From positions 1-57,800 of the forward strand of contig DASRJW010000078.1 in the NCBI GenBank assembly GCA_035649275.1: a DNA stretch of 57,800 nt. Reading direction: 5' to 3'. The DNA is from Candidatus Krumholzibacteriia bacterium. GTDB lineage: Bacteria; Krumholzibacteriota; Krumholzibacteriia; G020349025. Below are positions 35,367 to 44,098 of the stretch, one piece after another; positions within the stretch are counted from its first letter, which is position 1; every line of letters starts with the position of its first letter. A model generated the notes under the pieces. It saw nothing but the letters and a program-made list of their open reading frames with translations, did no database searches and was not told the DNA's origin. A program made the position numbers and the translations under genes.

Positions 35367-36548
35367 TCAGCGCAGCGCCGTGTGGGAGGCCGTGGTCTCC
35401 AAGGCGCGGCGGACGGGTTCCTCCAGCGTCGCTGCGGCGAGAGCGTGACCGGCGGCGTCGGGGTGACCGTCGCGGGCGAAGAAGAGCGGGCCGTGTGCGT
35501 TCGCCGCCGCGAACTCGTCGTGCGGGTACAGGTAGAGAATATCGAGGCGCCGGGCCAGCTGCGCCAGCTTCTCGTAGGGTGCTCCCAGGTCGAACCAAGA
35601 AGCCTCGTAGCCGTAGTGTGCCAGCTCCGCCGCCCGCGCTTCTGGATCCACCTCGAACTTTTGCGGAAAAGCGAAGAGCACTAGCGGAACCGCGTGGCTC
35701 GCGCAGGAATCCCGGGTCGCGCCGATGAGAGCTTCGGTGACCGCGAAAGCCCCTGCGAAGGCAGGCGGGTACTCTTTCTCGAAGACCGCCCAGTGCGATT
35801 GGCCGCTCTTCAAATCTTCGTCGTAGTACGGGACCTCGGTCTTCGGCGCCACATTCCGGCGCCGGTGCAGGAGCCGCACGTGCCGGCCGACGAAGTGGAG
35901 GAGACGGCTGCGCTTGAGGAAATGCAGGCGGTGCGTGCCGGTCTGAGCCGCAGTGCGCGGCGCCGGTGGTTCGTACACCAGAGTCGACCCTTGCAGGACG
36001 AAGCGCGGCTTCGGTGCGGTGCCGTACAGCTCGTGCGCCAGGAGGTTGTTGGCCACATCGTTGGACAAGCAGAGGGCGAGGATCACGACGTCGGGTTGGA
36101 AAGCGAATCCCTCACGGCAGAGATAGAGGAATTCCTGATCCGTCCCCCAACCGCCGCAGGCCGCGTTGAGCACCTCGACCCCCGGTCCGAGCCGGTCTGC
36201 GAGCACGTCGCCGCAGCGGTGACCGACTTCGACGCCGGTGCCGAAGACCATGGAGTCCCCGAGGAGGAGAACCCGCTTCACGCCCGCGGGCTTTGCGGGC
36301 GAGCGCTCCGGGTCGCGCATTCCCAGACTGTTTACCTGAATGTCGTAGCGGAGATGGCGGTCCGTATCGACGCTGTGCAGGTGCGTGCCGGCAGCGAGCG
36401 TCCAGCCGTAGACCGGATCGGCGCGGATGACGGGCTGATAGCTGCCGGGGTCCCAGAAGAGGCGGAGCAGGACTTCCGAGAGCCCGATGGCCACGGCGAA
36501 GGACAGCGCCAAGAGCGCCGCGCTCTTCTGCCAGTCGCGGAGGTGCAT
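35367..36548 (-). CDS. Membrane-anchored SGNH/GDSL hydrolase
   Basis: A 393-residue protein with an N-terminal membrane helix (SAALLALSFAVAIGLSEVLL). The SGNH catalytic blocks are visible: VLLLGDSMVFGTGV (nucleophile serine), NAACGGWGTDQE (glycine block), LCLSNDVANN (asparagine block) and RDGHPDAAGH (Asp-x-x-His). The substrate is likely an O-acyl group on envelope polysaccharide or lipid. The start is the ATG of MHLRDWQKS; upstream sequence in frame contains the putative promoter. It is followed by hemD and preceded by gatD on the same strand. Confidence 0.85.
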   Translation of the reverse strand: MHLRDWQKSAALLALSFAVAIGLSEVLLRLFWDPGSYQPVIRADPVYGWTLAAGTHLHSVDTDRHLRYDIQVNSLGMRDPERSPAKPAGVKRVLLLGDSMVFGTGVEVGHRCGDVLADRLGPGVEVLNAACGGWGTDQEFLYLCREGFAFQPDVVILALCLSNDVANNLLAHELYGTAPKPRFVLQGSTLVYEPPAPRTAAQTGTHRLHFLKRSRLLHFVGRHVRLLHRRRNVAPKTEVPYYDEDLKSGQSHWAVFEKEYPPAFAGAFAVTEALIGATRDSCASHAVPLVLFAFPQKFEVDPEARAAELAHYGYEASWFDLGAPYEKLAQLARRLDILYLYPHDEFAAANAHGPLFFARDGHPDAAGHALAAATLEEPVRRALETTASHTALR

Positions 36549-36590
36549 GCCGTTCCCCGGTGCGGCGGGACGGACACGGCGGAGAAGTCG

Positions 36591-36599
36591 AGGATAGCA
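36591..36599 (-). promoter_or_regulatory. Extended -10 promoter of the SGNH hydrolase gene
   Basis: On the minus strand the sequence reads TGCTATCCT, identical to the element in front of the Asp-box protein gene, 43 bases before the SGNH start codon. Confidence 0.5.
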
Positions 36600-36677
36600 G
36601 AAGCGCCGGTGTGCGGGGAGTCCGTTGCTCCCCAACCGCGATGAGATACTCTGCGACTCCGGCGCACCCCGATGCCG

Positions 36678-38066
36678 CTACTTCCACACCCGCGACAGGA
36701 AGTCCTGCAGCTCCGGAGCGCCGCCTTGGAAGATGAGGTAGCCGTCGTGAGGTTCGCGCTCGGTCATCTCGCCGGCGATCGATGTCGTCATGAGCTGCAC
36801 GGCCGCCGCTGGATCGTCCGGATGCAGTCCCAGGGCCCAGCCGAGCTTCACGTACGCCACTTCCGGGAGCATGTTGGCCAACGGCACGACGCCGAGGCCC
36901 AGGATCTCGCGACCCGTCTCGTACACCTGCATCTGCACGAAGCCCCAGAGCGTCTGCAGGGTCATGAAGACGAGGACGCCGGCATCCCGCGCCCGCTCCA
37001 GCGCCGGATACACCTTGCGGTTGACGTGACCGAGACCGGTGCCGGCGATGACGATGCCGCGGTAGCCGCACTGTACGAGCGCGTCGATCACGTCGGGCTG
37101 CATGTTGGGATAGTAGTAGAGCAAGGTGACGCGCTCGTCGAAGGCGGCCTGTACTTCGACCTCGCGATCGGGGCGGCGCCGGGCATGCTCGTGCAGCGCC
37201 GTGAGGCGCTGACCGCCGACCATGGCAAGAGGCACGTCGCCGATGGTGCGGAAGGTGCTGCGGTAGGAGCTGTGCATCTTGCGCACCCGCGTGCCCCGGT
37301 GCAGCAGATTGTAGTGATCGCTCGTGGGGCCGAACATGCAGACCATGACCTCGGCGATGTCGCCGTACGCCGCGGTCCAGGTGGCGTTGATGAGATTGAG
37401 CGCCGCGTCGGAAGACGGGCGGTCGGACGAGCGCTGGCTGCCGACCATGACGATGGGGACAGGGGGGGTGCGCACCATGAAGCTGAGCGCCGCCGCCGTG
37501 TGGTGCATCGTATCGGTGCCGTGGCCGATGACGATGCCGGCGAAACCGGCACGGATGGCTTTGCCGATCTCTTCGGCCAGGTGCATGTACTCCCGCGGGC
37601 CCATGTTCTCGGAGAAGACGCCGAAAAGTTTTTCCGTCTCCAGGTTGCACACGTCCGCCAGCTCCGGGACCGAGCCGTAGAGCTCGCCGGGGCTGAAGGC
37701 TGGGATCACGGCGCCGGTACGGTAATCCAGCCGCGACGCGATGGTGCCGCCGGTGCCGAACAGCTTCACCTTCGGTTTGCTTGGATCGACGGGATACGTC
37801 TTCTCGGGCACCTTGTAGATCGCCTCGCGGTAGCCGAGCTTGGTCAGGTCCAGGATGGTGTCGGCGCGGATGCCGATGTTGTAACCACAGTCGAGCTTGA
37901 GTACCAGATGCTCGGCATCGGAAGTCTCGGAGCGCGGCAGCACGAGGCCGCGGAATGTGCCGCGCGTCGTCCTTGCTTCCACCTCGCACCAGACGCTCAC
38001 GCCGTGCCGCCGCATCAGCTCCAGGCAGGGATCTCGATAACCCATGTTGGGGTTGGCGGCGCTCAT
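36678..38066 (-). CDS. gatD: Archaeal-type Glu-tRNA(Gln) amidotransferase subunit D
   Basis: GatD is the asparaginase-like subunit that releases ammonia from glutamine for GatE. The 462-residue chain has the small N-terminal barrel domain (about 1-80, VSVWCEVEARTTRGTFRGLV then ADTILDL) absent from free asparaginases. The amidase domain follows, with KVKLFGTGGTIASRLDY (T105, T108), FSENMGPREYMHLAEEI, VIGHGTDTMHHTAAALSFM and VMVGSQRSSDRPSSDAALNL. The N-terminal barrel and the SENMGPREY motif separate it from L-asparaginase I. Its ATG overlaps the gatE stop in ATGA. GatDE is regarded as archaeal, so its presence among bacterial genes is unusual. Confidence 0.93.
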   Translation of the reverse strand: MSAANPNMGYRDPCLELMRRHGVSVWCEVEARTTRGTFRGLVLPRSETSDAEHLVLKLDCGYNIGIRADTILDLTKLGYREAIYKVPEKTYPVDPSKPKVKLFGTGGTIASRLDYRTGAVIPAFSPGELYGSVPELADVCNLETEKLFGVFSENMGPREYMHLAEEIGKAIRAGFAGIVIGHGTDTMHHTAAALSFMVRTPPVPIVMVGSQRSSDRPSSDAALNLINATWTAAYGDIAEVMVCMFGPTSDHYNLLHRGTRVRKMHSSYRSTFRTIGDVPLAMVGGQRLTALHEHARRRPDREVEVQAAFDERVTLLYYYPNMQPDVIDALVQCGYRGIVIAGTGLGHVNRKVYPALERARDAGVLVFMTLQTLWGFVQMQVYETGREILGLGVVPLANMLPEVAYVKLGWALGLHPDDPAAAVQLMTTSIAGEMTEREPHDGYLIFQGGAPELQDFLSRVWK

Positions 38067-40282
38067 GCACGGCCTCCCTTCGGGGCGTTGGCGCGACGAG
38101 GCGGGGAGGTCTTCTTGGGCGCGCCCGCGCGACCACCGGAGGTTTTCTCTCGCGGGCCGGCGCGACCACGCGCGGAGGTCTTCTTCGGCGGCTGTTGGCT
38201 GGCGGCAGTCGTCGAAGCTGTTGTCGTCACCGGTCCGCTCGTGGGCGCCATCAGCGCTGCTGCGAGCCGCTGCTGCACATGCTGCGGATCCACGCGCCCC
38301 TGCAAGTCCGACATGACCTCGCCCATGGCCCAGCGCAGGAACTTCTCGCGCCGTGGGGCGGTGAAATCATCCGCCTTGGTGAGGACCTGAACGAGGCGCG
38401 ACTCGACTTGCGCCCCGTCCTCGGGCTGCGGCTGGAAGCGTGCCAGGATTTCCGCGGCGGGTCGCTCGTCGTCAGCGAGGAGAAAACCGAGAGCAGGTTC
38501 CAGCGCCTCGGGGCGGAGCGCCCCTTGTTCCACGGCGCGGACGAGTGGAGCAAGTCGCGGCGCAGGAGGCCATGGCGGTAGCGCCAGGGGACGGCGCGTC
38601 CCGATCGAACGGCGCAGCCAGCTGGGGAAGCGCTTCTCCATCGCTTGCTGCAGGCGCCGCGCGGCGAGCGGTGTCGCCGGCGCCAGGGAGTCGAAAAGAC
38701 CGGCCCACGGCGCGACGGCAAGGCGGGCCGCAGCAGCGGCATCGAGCCCCACCTGCCGGTAGCGATCCTCCTTCTGCCACGGTCGTTCCGGGAGCGACAG
38801 ACGCGCCTGTTCCACCCACGCATCCGGGATCGGGATGGGCGGTGTGTCCGTGTCCGGATACATGCGATCGGGACCGGGAAGGATGCGTTCGAATCCGGTC
38901 CTGCCATCGGGGAAGGCCTGGCGGGTCTCGGCGGGAACACCGTCGAGAGCATCGAGCAGGCGCAAGAAAACTTCACGGGCGGCGGTGGCGCAATCCTGTT
39001 CGGGTCCCCAGAGGACGATCAGGGCGTCGTCGGCACTGGCCTGCAGGGCGTGTCGAAGCTCGCGCCAGTCCGTGTGACACAGCGGCTCCCCGTCACCGTC
39101 GGAGTGAGTCATGAAAGGCTGCGCCATCAAGCAGGCGATGACACGCACGCGTTCGGCGATCTCGTGGGCGAAAGTGAGCCCCGGTTGCGTGCGGTGTTTC
39201 AGAATGCCCGCGAGCCCCGGTAACCGCAGCGCGCAAGCCATCTGTCCCTGCTGCAGCGTCTCCCCGACGCTGTCCCGGCCGCGCAGGATCGAGGTCGCAT
39301 CCAAGACCAGCGGCGAAGTCTCCCACGGCTTGCCCTCGGGAAGTTGCAGCGACGCCCGGGTGACGCCGCGCCGGTGCAGCTCGGCGCGGAGGCGCAACAG
39401 CTCCAGCTGGCGGAAGCCCTCGATGTGCACGAGGCGCGGCAGACCGCGGTGATGGTGCACACCCTTGATCTCGATGCGGCGCCCGCCGGCCACGGACACA
39501 TTGACATCTTGCCGCGCCGCACCGGGCCCGCGGCGCACGCGGCCGCTCGTCCGGGTCGTGTGTGCCACGAGCCGCGCTCCGGCATGCACCTCCAGCGGTG
39601 TCAGCAGGTCGGGCTCGGTGACGACTTCGGTGAGCGGCATACCGAGCCGGTCGGTGCGGAAGGTGATGCGGTGGCCGATATCGGCGACCTCGCGGCAGGA
39701 GTCTTCTTCCAGCGACAGCTGCCGGATGCGCAGCGGCTTGTCGACACCCAGCTCGGGGACGCGAAACGGGATGACACCATTGAGCCCCACCATGCTGGTG
39801 CGCTGGAAGCCGGCGGGAATGGAGCCGTCGAGGTACTGCTTGCGCATCACGTGCAGCTCGGCGACCAGATTGAGATCGAAAAGGAGACACACCTCCAGGG
39901 CGATGCGGATGGCCTCCTCGTCCATCTCGAAGGGCGGCGTATCGTCGATCTCGTAGGTGCACACGGTGCCGCGCTCCAGGCGATAGACGATCTCCTTGCG
40001 CGTCTTGAACTCCATGAGGGCGGTTCCGTCGTACTCGCCGAGCTCGCTCAAGGTCGGGCGCATGTGGCGCAGCACCTCGACGTCGAAGTTCCGGACGTAG
40101 CGACCGGAAGGGCAGCGGCAGAACAGCTTCCGGCGCGTCCACAGCTGCTGGTGCACTTCGAGGCCGGACATGAAGCCGAGCTCGTGGTAGTCGGCGCGCG
40201 TCATCGCCTCGAGGTCGCGCACGGGGAAGTCGAGGGGCGGATCCTGGCGGGGATTGAAGTCGGCCGGCTGGCGGACGCTCAT
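38063..40282 (-). CDS. gatE: Archaeal-type Glu-tRNA(Gln) amidotransferase subunit E with basic tail
   Basis: GatE binds Glu-tRNA(Gln) and phosphorylates and amidates the glutamate. It begins like GatB/GatE (YHELGFMSGLEVHQQLWTRR, then LFCRCPS), continues with TYEIDDTPPFEMDEEAI, QRTSMVGLNGVIPF, RQLSLEEDSCREV and RRIEIKGVHHHRGL. It then has the AspRS-like insertion that distinguishes GatE from bacterial GatB (HEIAERVRVIACLMAQPFM), and a YqeY-like C-terminal domain (VLTKADDFTAPRREKFLRWA). At 739 residues it exceeds the usual 620-640 because of a Lys/Arg/Ala/Pro tail (about 44 residues, PPKKTSARGRAGPREKTSGG). The ATG with GGGAG eight bases upstream is preferred. Confidence 0.92.
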   Translation of the reverse strand: MSVRQPADFNPRQDPPLDFPVRDLEAMTRADYHELGFMSGLEVHQQLWTRRKLFCRCPSGRYVRNFDVEVLRHMRPTLSELGEYDGTALMEFKTRKEIVYRLERGTVCTYEIDDTPPFEMDEEAIRIALEVCLLFDLNLVAELHVMRKQYLDGSIPAGFQRTSMVGLNGVIPFRVPELGVDKPLRIRQLSLEEDSCREVADIGHRITFRTDRLGMPLTEVVTEPDLLTPLEVHAGARLVAHTTRTSGRVRRGPGAARQDVNVSVAGGRRIEIKGVHHHRGLPRLVHIEGFRQLELLRLRAELHRRGVTRASLQLPEGKPWETSPLVLDATSILRGRDSVGETLQQGQMACALRLPGLAGILKHRTQPGLTFAHEIAERVRVIACLMAQPFMTHSDGDGEPLCHTDWRELRHALQASADDALIVLWGPEQDCATAAREVFLRLLDALDGVPAETRQAFPDGRTGFERILPGPDRMYPDTDTPPIPIPDAWVEQARLSLPERPWQKEDRYRQVGLDAAAAARLAVAPWAGLFDSLAPATPLAARRLQQAMEKRFPSWLRRSIGTRRPLALPPWPPAPRLAPLVRAVEQGALRPEALEPALGFLLADDERPAAEILARFQPQPEDGAQVESRLVQVLTKADDFTAPRREKFLRWAMGEVMSDLQGRVDPQHVQQRLAAALMAPTSGPVTTTASTTAASQQPPKKTSARGRAGPREKTSGGRAGAPKKTSPPRRANAPKGGRA

Positions 40283-40415
40283 GCAGGGGGCTCCCACGTC
40301 GGGACCACGGAGCGGAACGCCATGCATCCTAATCGAAAGCGGCGCGAGCGTCCCAGGGAGCGCTCGCACCGTGGCGCCGGTCCGGGGTCCGTGGCCCGGC
40401 GCCGCCGAGAGAATC

Positions 40416-40424
40416 TGCTAGGCT
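40416..40424 (+). promoter_or_regulatory. Extended -10 promoter of ychF, near-leaderless
   Basis: TGCTAGGCT fits TGnTAnnnT and ends 9 bases before the ychF ATG, so transcription would start within a few bases of the start codon. No ribosome-binding site is seen. Confidence 0.45.
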
Positions 40425-40433
40425 CACGGCGCG

Positions 40434-41519
40434 ATGGGCCTATCCGTGGGAATCGCCGGGCTCCCGAACGTCGGCAAGACGACGCTGCTCAACGCCTTGA
40501 CGCACGCAGGTGCGGACGCCTCGAACTATCCCTTCTGCACCATCGAGCAGAACGTCGGCATCGCTGCCGTGCCCGACCTGGACCTGCGCCGCCTGCAATC
40601 GATTCTTTCCCCCCAGGAGACGATCCCGGCGACGGTCCGCTTCGTCGACATCGCCGGCCTCGTCGAGGGTGCGAGCAAGGGCGAGGGGCTGGGGAACAAG
40701 TTCCTCGGCCACATCCGCGAAGTCGACGCCCTCCTGCACGTGGTCCGTTGCTTCGACGACCCGAACGTGACGCACGCGCCTGGTGCACCCGATCCAGTGC
40801 GCGACGCGAGCATCGTGGAGACGGAATTCTTCCTCGCCGACCTGGAGACGGCGGAACGGGCGCTCAAGCGCTGGGGTCTCGTCGCCAAGAGCGGCCGCGA
40901 GGGCAAAGAGGAAGCCGCCATCTTCGAGCGCGCGGCGCAGGCGCTGTCGCGGGCGACTCCCGTGTCGGACCTCGACCTCACCGAACGAGAGCGCGAGCTT
41001 CTCGCCGAAGCGCGTTTCCTCACCGACAAGCCGTGCCTGTACGTGGCGAACACCGGGGAGGACGACCCGGAGGGCCAGGGCCCGCTGGTGCAGGCGCTCG
41101 TCGCGGCCAAGGGGGCGGAGCGGGTGTTGCCCGTGTCGATTCGGCTCGAGGCGGAAGTCTCCGAGCTGCCGCCGGAGGAGCAGATCGCCTTCCTCCAGGG
41201 ATTGGGACTGGAGAAAACAGCGCTGGATCTGGTGCTCGCCGCCTGCGCCCGGCTGCTCGGCCTCATCACCTTCTACACGATGGCGCACGAGAAGCTGCAA
41301 GCCTGGCACCTGCGGCGGGGCAGTACGGCGCAGCAGGCGGCGGGCAAGATCCACAGCGACATGGAGCGTGGCTTCATCCGTGCCGAAGTGATGGCGCTGG
41401 AGGATCTCGCCACCTGGGGGAGCCGGCAGGCCTTGCACGACCACGGCCGCATCCAAGTCGTCGGCCGCGACCACGTGGTCCAGGACAAGGACGTCCTGCA
41501 GATCCATTTCAAGGTGTGA
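40434..41519 (+). CDS. ychF: Ribosome-binding Obg-like ATPase YchF
   Basis: A 361-residue P-loop NTPase of the YchF/OLA1 family, which prefers ATP over GTP and associates with ribosomes. P-loop GLPNVGKTT (9-17), FVDIAGLVEGASKGEGLGNKF with switch II, and the NxxE-type adenine motif (LYVANTGEDD) are visible. A helical domain and a C-terminal TGS domain (LGLITFYTMAHEKLQAW, HSDMERGFIRAEV, VQDKDVLQIHFKV) complete the family architecture. The start has no visible ribosome-binding site and is close to a putative promoter. It is divergent from gatE. Confidence 0.96.
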   Translation: MGLSVGIAGLPNVGKTTLLNALTHAGADASNYPFCTIEQNVGIAAVPDLDLRRLQSILSPQETIPATVRFVDIAGLVEGASKGEGLGNKFLGHIREVDALLHVVRCFDDPNVTHAPGAPDPVRDASIVETEFFLADLETAERALKRWGLVAKSGREGKEEAAIFERAAQALSRATPVSDLDLTERERELLAEARFLTDKPCLYVANTGEDDPEGQGPLVQALVAAKGAERVLPVSIRLEAEVSELPPEEQIAFLQGLGLEKTALDLVLAACARLLGLITFYTMAHEKLQAWHLRRGSTAQQAAGKIHSDMERGFIRAEVMALEDLATWGSRQALHDHGRIQVVGRDHVVQDKDVLQIHFKV

Positions 41520-41588
41520 CTGAAGGTCGACACTCCGACACTCCGACTCGTAGACCGGCTGCCCGGCCTGGACGATGCCGCGTGCCTG

Positions 41589-42179
41589 TCAGTGCTCCTT
41601 CGCCTTGCAGAGGCGCTCCACGCGGTCAGCTTCTCGGGCCAATTCTCCGCTTCGCTTCAGTGTCTCCGGCGTTGGGGCCTCGTAGTACGCAAGATAGAGC
41701 TCCCCACACATGCGTTTGAAACACTCGCTGGACAGTTCTGGGTTGGATCTACCCACCCTGGCTCGAGAACCCCCTACGTAGCAGGGCGTCCTCCCGCTAT
41801 CTACTAAGAGCATGCAGCGATAATCACCCAAGAGCGACCGCGCTCCTTCCACATCCCCTTCGAGGCACTTCACCTCGGCGATCCGGACCAGAACCTCGTA
41901 ATTGGGAACTTCGAAGAGTCGCTCGGATGCCGCCAACTCGAAGGCTCTGCGTGCATCCGATAGGCGGCCAGAGACGAGGTCCTCCTCCCCTTGTTGGAGC
42001 AGTTCGTTGTATCGCAGCGCACCGGGTTTCTCGAAGAGCCGTAGGCGCTCAGGATCCTCCAGGGACTTGCCGCAGCCCGCGTGCACCAAGAGGACCGCGA
42101 TCGAAGCGAGCAAGGCTCGGCGGACGCGCCCACAAGCGCACACGAATCGACCATTGCTGACCCAAGCTGGCTCGGACAT
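41589..42179 (-). CDS. Putative lipoprotein with TPR-like helices
   Basis: A 196-residue protein with an N-terminal signal (RRALLASIAVLLVHAGCG) ending in a cysteine that could be lipidated, although the lipobox is not ideal. The remainder is helical with TPR-like pairs (YNELLQQGEEDLVSGRLSDA, YEVLVRIAEVKCLEGDVEGA). No specific family is recognised. The longer in-frame ORF upstream is antisense to the Asp-box gene region and lacks family features. It lies 29 bases after the Asp-box gene stop, so the two may be cotranscribed. Composition is slightly less GC-rich than its neighbours. Confidence 0.65.
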   Translation of the reverse strand: MSEPAWVSNGRFVCACGRVRRALLASIAVLLVHAGCGKSLEDPERLRLFEKPGALRYNELLQQGEEDLVSGRLSDARRAFELAASERLFEVPNYEVLVRIAEVKCLEGDVEGARSLLGDYRCMLLVDSGRTPCYVGGSRARVGRSNPELSSECFKRMCGELYLAYYEAPTPETLKRSGELAREADRVERLCKAKEH

Positions 42180-42208
42180 CGCATGACCCCACCGCGAAAG
42201 GGGGATCC

Positions 42209-44047
42209 CTATCTCAGCAGCATCATCTTGCGCGACGCGGCGACTCCGGGCGCCTCGAGCCGATAGACGTAGAGTCCCGAGGCGACGGAGTTGCCCCGCT
42301 CGTCGCGGCCGTCCCAGTCGACGGTGGTCGGCCCCGCTGCAACGCTGGCGCCGGCGAGGAGCGTGCGCACCAGCCTGCCCTGGAGGTCGTGCACGCGCAA
42401 GCACACGCCCGACGCCGCTTGCGGCAGGTCGAAGGCGATGCTCGTCCGCGGGTTGAACGGATTCGGCACGTTCTGGTGCAGCATCGTGCGGGCAGGCGCC
42501 CAGGCGACGTCGCTCGTCGGCTCGCACTCGTCGGGAATACCGTTGGCGTTGGAGTCTTGGCTCGTGTGCTGGGCGATGTCCGTGGCGTCGCCGATGCCAT
42601 TGCCGTTGCAGTCGTAGTCACCCAGTCGCAGATAGTAAACGTCTTGCTCGGAGTTGAAGGTGGCTGCCCAGGCCAGGTTCGCGCCCACGTTGTCCGAGAT
42701 CATGTGGTAGTAGTCGCCGATCTTCTGCTGGTTGGGCCAACCCGCGTGGCTGTTCCACTGCGGGCTCGCCAATGTGTTCGGAGACCACGTCGTGCCGCCA
42801 TCGTTCGAAGAGGAAGTGTAGAGCTCGCACAGGTTGGAGAAGCCCGAGGCGCGAGTGTCGTTCCACACCACGTCGATGCGCCCGTTCGGCGACAGAGACA
42901 TGGTCGCGAACCACTGCCAGCCGAGCGTCAGGTCGGTGTTGATGCGGACCGGGGCGCTCCAGGTCTGCCCACCGTCGGTGCTGCGGCTGAAGTGCACGTC
43001 CATGGGGTCGGTGCCCACCGGATCGACGGAGGCCACCACGTACATCCATCCCGCTCGCGGGCCGTTGCCGCGGTCGATGGCGAGCCAGACTTGACCGAGG
43101 AGGCCCGCCGGGTTCGGGCTGTCCGGAACCTGCACGGCGATCGCGCCGCCGAGGCTGAAGGTGCGAGTGAAGTCGAAAGTGGGAACGCTCAGGGGATCCC
43201 TGGCGTTGCTGGAGCGGGCGACGAGGAAGCGGGAAAAGTCGTTCGGGTCGACGCCGGCGACCCAGAGAATGCCGCTCGCCGTGACGTCCATCGTCCCCCA
43301 GATGGGCGTGGTCGGGATCGTGACCGGCGCGGAGAAGCTGGTGCCGCCGTTGCTGGAGCGGTTGAAGATGTTGGTGCCGCAGCAGCCGGCGGCGGTGCTC
43401 CAGGCCTGGTAGATGTGGCCGTTCCCGAGGCCGCCGGTGCGGTCGACCTGGATCCACTGCTTGTCGCCACCATAAGAGTAGAACGGCCCGTCCCAGCTGG
43501 CGCCGCCGTTGGTGGAAACGAAGAGATCGGTGGAGAAATCGGTCTCGAGGCTGCTGTAGTAGAAGGTCCCATTCGCGTCATAGCCGAGCACAGGATCGCT
43601 GCGGAAGACGCCCGGCGTGAGCGGGCCCGGGAAACTCCAGGTGCGGCCGCCGTCGTCGCTCCAGGCGCGGCCGGCTTGCCGGAAGTTGGAGAAGATCGTG
43701 TCGAACTGTCGCCAGCCGATGGCGATGTGATTCGGGTTCGTGGGGTCGACGGCGATAGAGGGCTCGTTGGCCGCATCTTGCAGGATGTTGGCGCCGTTCG
43801 CGTCCACGTTCACCTGCACGCTGCTGAACGGGCCGGCCTGCGGCCGCGCCGCCGGCCCGGTCCGGCGCTGGGTGAGGATGCCCGGGGGGTCGTCCTGCTG
43901 TTCCCGTGGGAAGGAACCCGCGCCAGCCGCCTCGCCACCCATGGCACCCAAGGTGACCAGCCCCGTGAGGACCGCAATCAAGGGAACCAGAGAACCACGG
44001 TTCGAAAAGCTGCGCTCTCGCCCACTGCTCCCGCCGAGCCTGCTCAT
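42209..44047 (-). CDS. Secreted Asp-box (BNR/sialidase-fold) protein with FlgD-like C-terminal module
   Basis: A 612-residue protein starting at the ATG with AAGGGGAG five bases upstream. A signal peptide (LVPLIAVLTGLVTLGAMGG) is followed by a beta-propeller carrying at least five Asp-box motifs: SDDGGRTWS, STNGGASWD, SSNGGTSFS, STDGGQTWS and SNDGGTTWS. The arginine triad of true sialidases is not evident, so binding rather than hydrolysis is likely. A calcium-binding linker (DYDCNGNGIGDATDI and DSNANGIPDECE) leads to the C-terminal sorting module: HQNVPNPFNPRTSIAFDLPQ, VHDLQGRLVRTLL and SGLYVYRLEA, ending in KMMLLR. Confidence 0.92.
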   Translation of the reverse strand: MSRLGGSSGRERSFSNRGSLVPLIAVLTGLVTLGAMGGEAAGAGSFPREQQDDPPGILTQRRTGPAARPQAGPFSSVQVNVDANGANILQDAANEPSIAVDPTNPNHIAIGWRQFDTIFSNFRQAGRAWSDDGGRTWSFPGPLTPGVFRSDPVLGYDANGTFYYSSLETDFSTDLFVSTNGGASWDGPFYSYGGDKQWIQVDRTGGLGNGHIYQAWSTAAGCCGTNIFNRSSNGGTSFSAPVTIPTTPIWGTMDVTASGILWVAGVDPNDFSRFLVARSSNARDPLSVPTFDFTRTFSLGGAIAVQVPDSPNPAGLLGQVWLAIDRGNGPRAGWMYVVASVDPVGTDPMDVHFSRSTDGGQTWSAPVRINTDLTLGWQWFATMSLSPNGRIDVVWNDTRASGFSNLCELYTSSSNDGGTTWSPNTLASPQWNSHAGWPNQQKIGDYYHMISDNVGANLAWAATFNSEQDVYYLRLGDYDCNGNGIGDATDIAQHTSQDSNANGIPDECEPTSDVAWAPARTMLHQNVPNPFNPRTSIAFDLPQAASGVCLRVHDLQGRLVRTLLAGASVAAGPTTVDWDGRDERGNSVASGLYVYRLEAPGVAASRKMMLLR

Positions 44048-44084
44048 GGACACTCCCCTTCTGTTGTTCCGGCTGCGGCTGGAA

Positions 44085-44093
44085 AGGATAGCA
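44085..44093 (-). promoter_or_regulatory. Extended -10 promoter of the Asp-box protein gene
   Basis: On the minus strand the sequence reads TGCTATCCT, identical to the SGNH-gene element, 38 bases before the Asp-box gene start and just beyond the stop of the peroxiredoxin-like selenoprotein gene. Confidence 0.5.
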
Positions 44094-44098
44094 GAGAG

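Noticed and set aside
36678-38066. L-asparaginase I rather than GatD
   Set aside because: The N-terminal barrel, SENMGPREY motif and overlap with gatE point to GatD.
36112-38169. 685-codon frame overlapping gatD on the same strand
   Set aside because: It is an out-of-frame shadow of gatD; the product is arginine/proline-rich noise.
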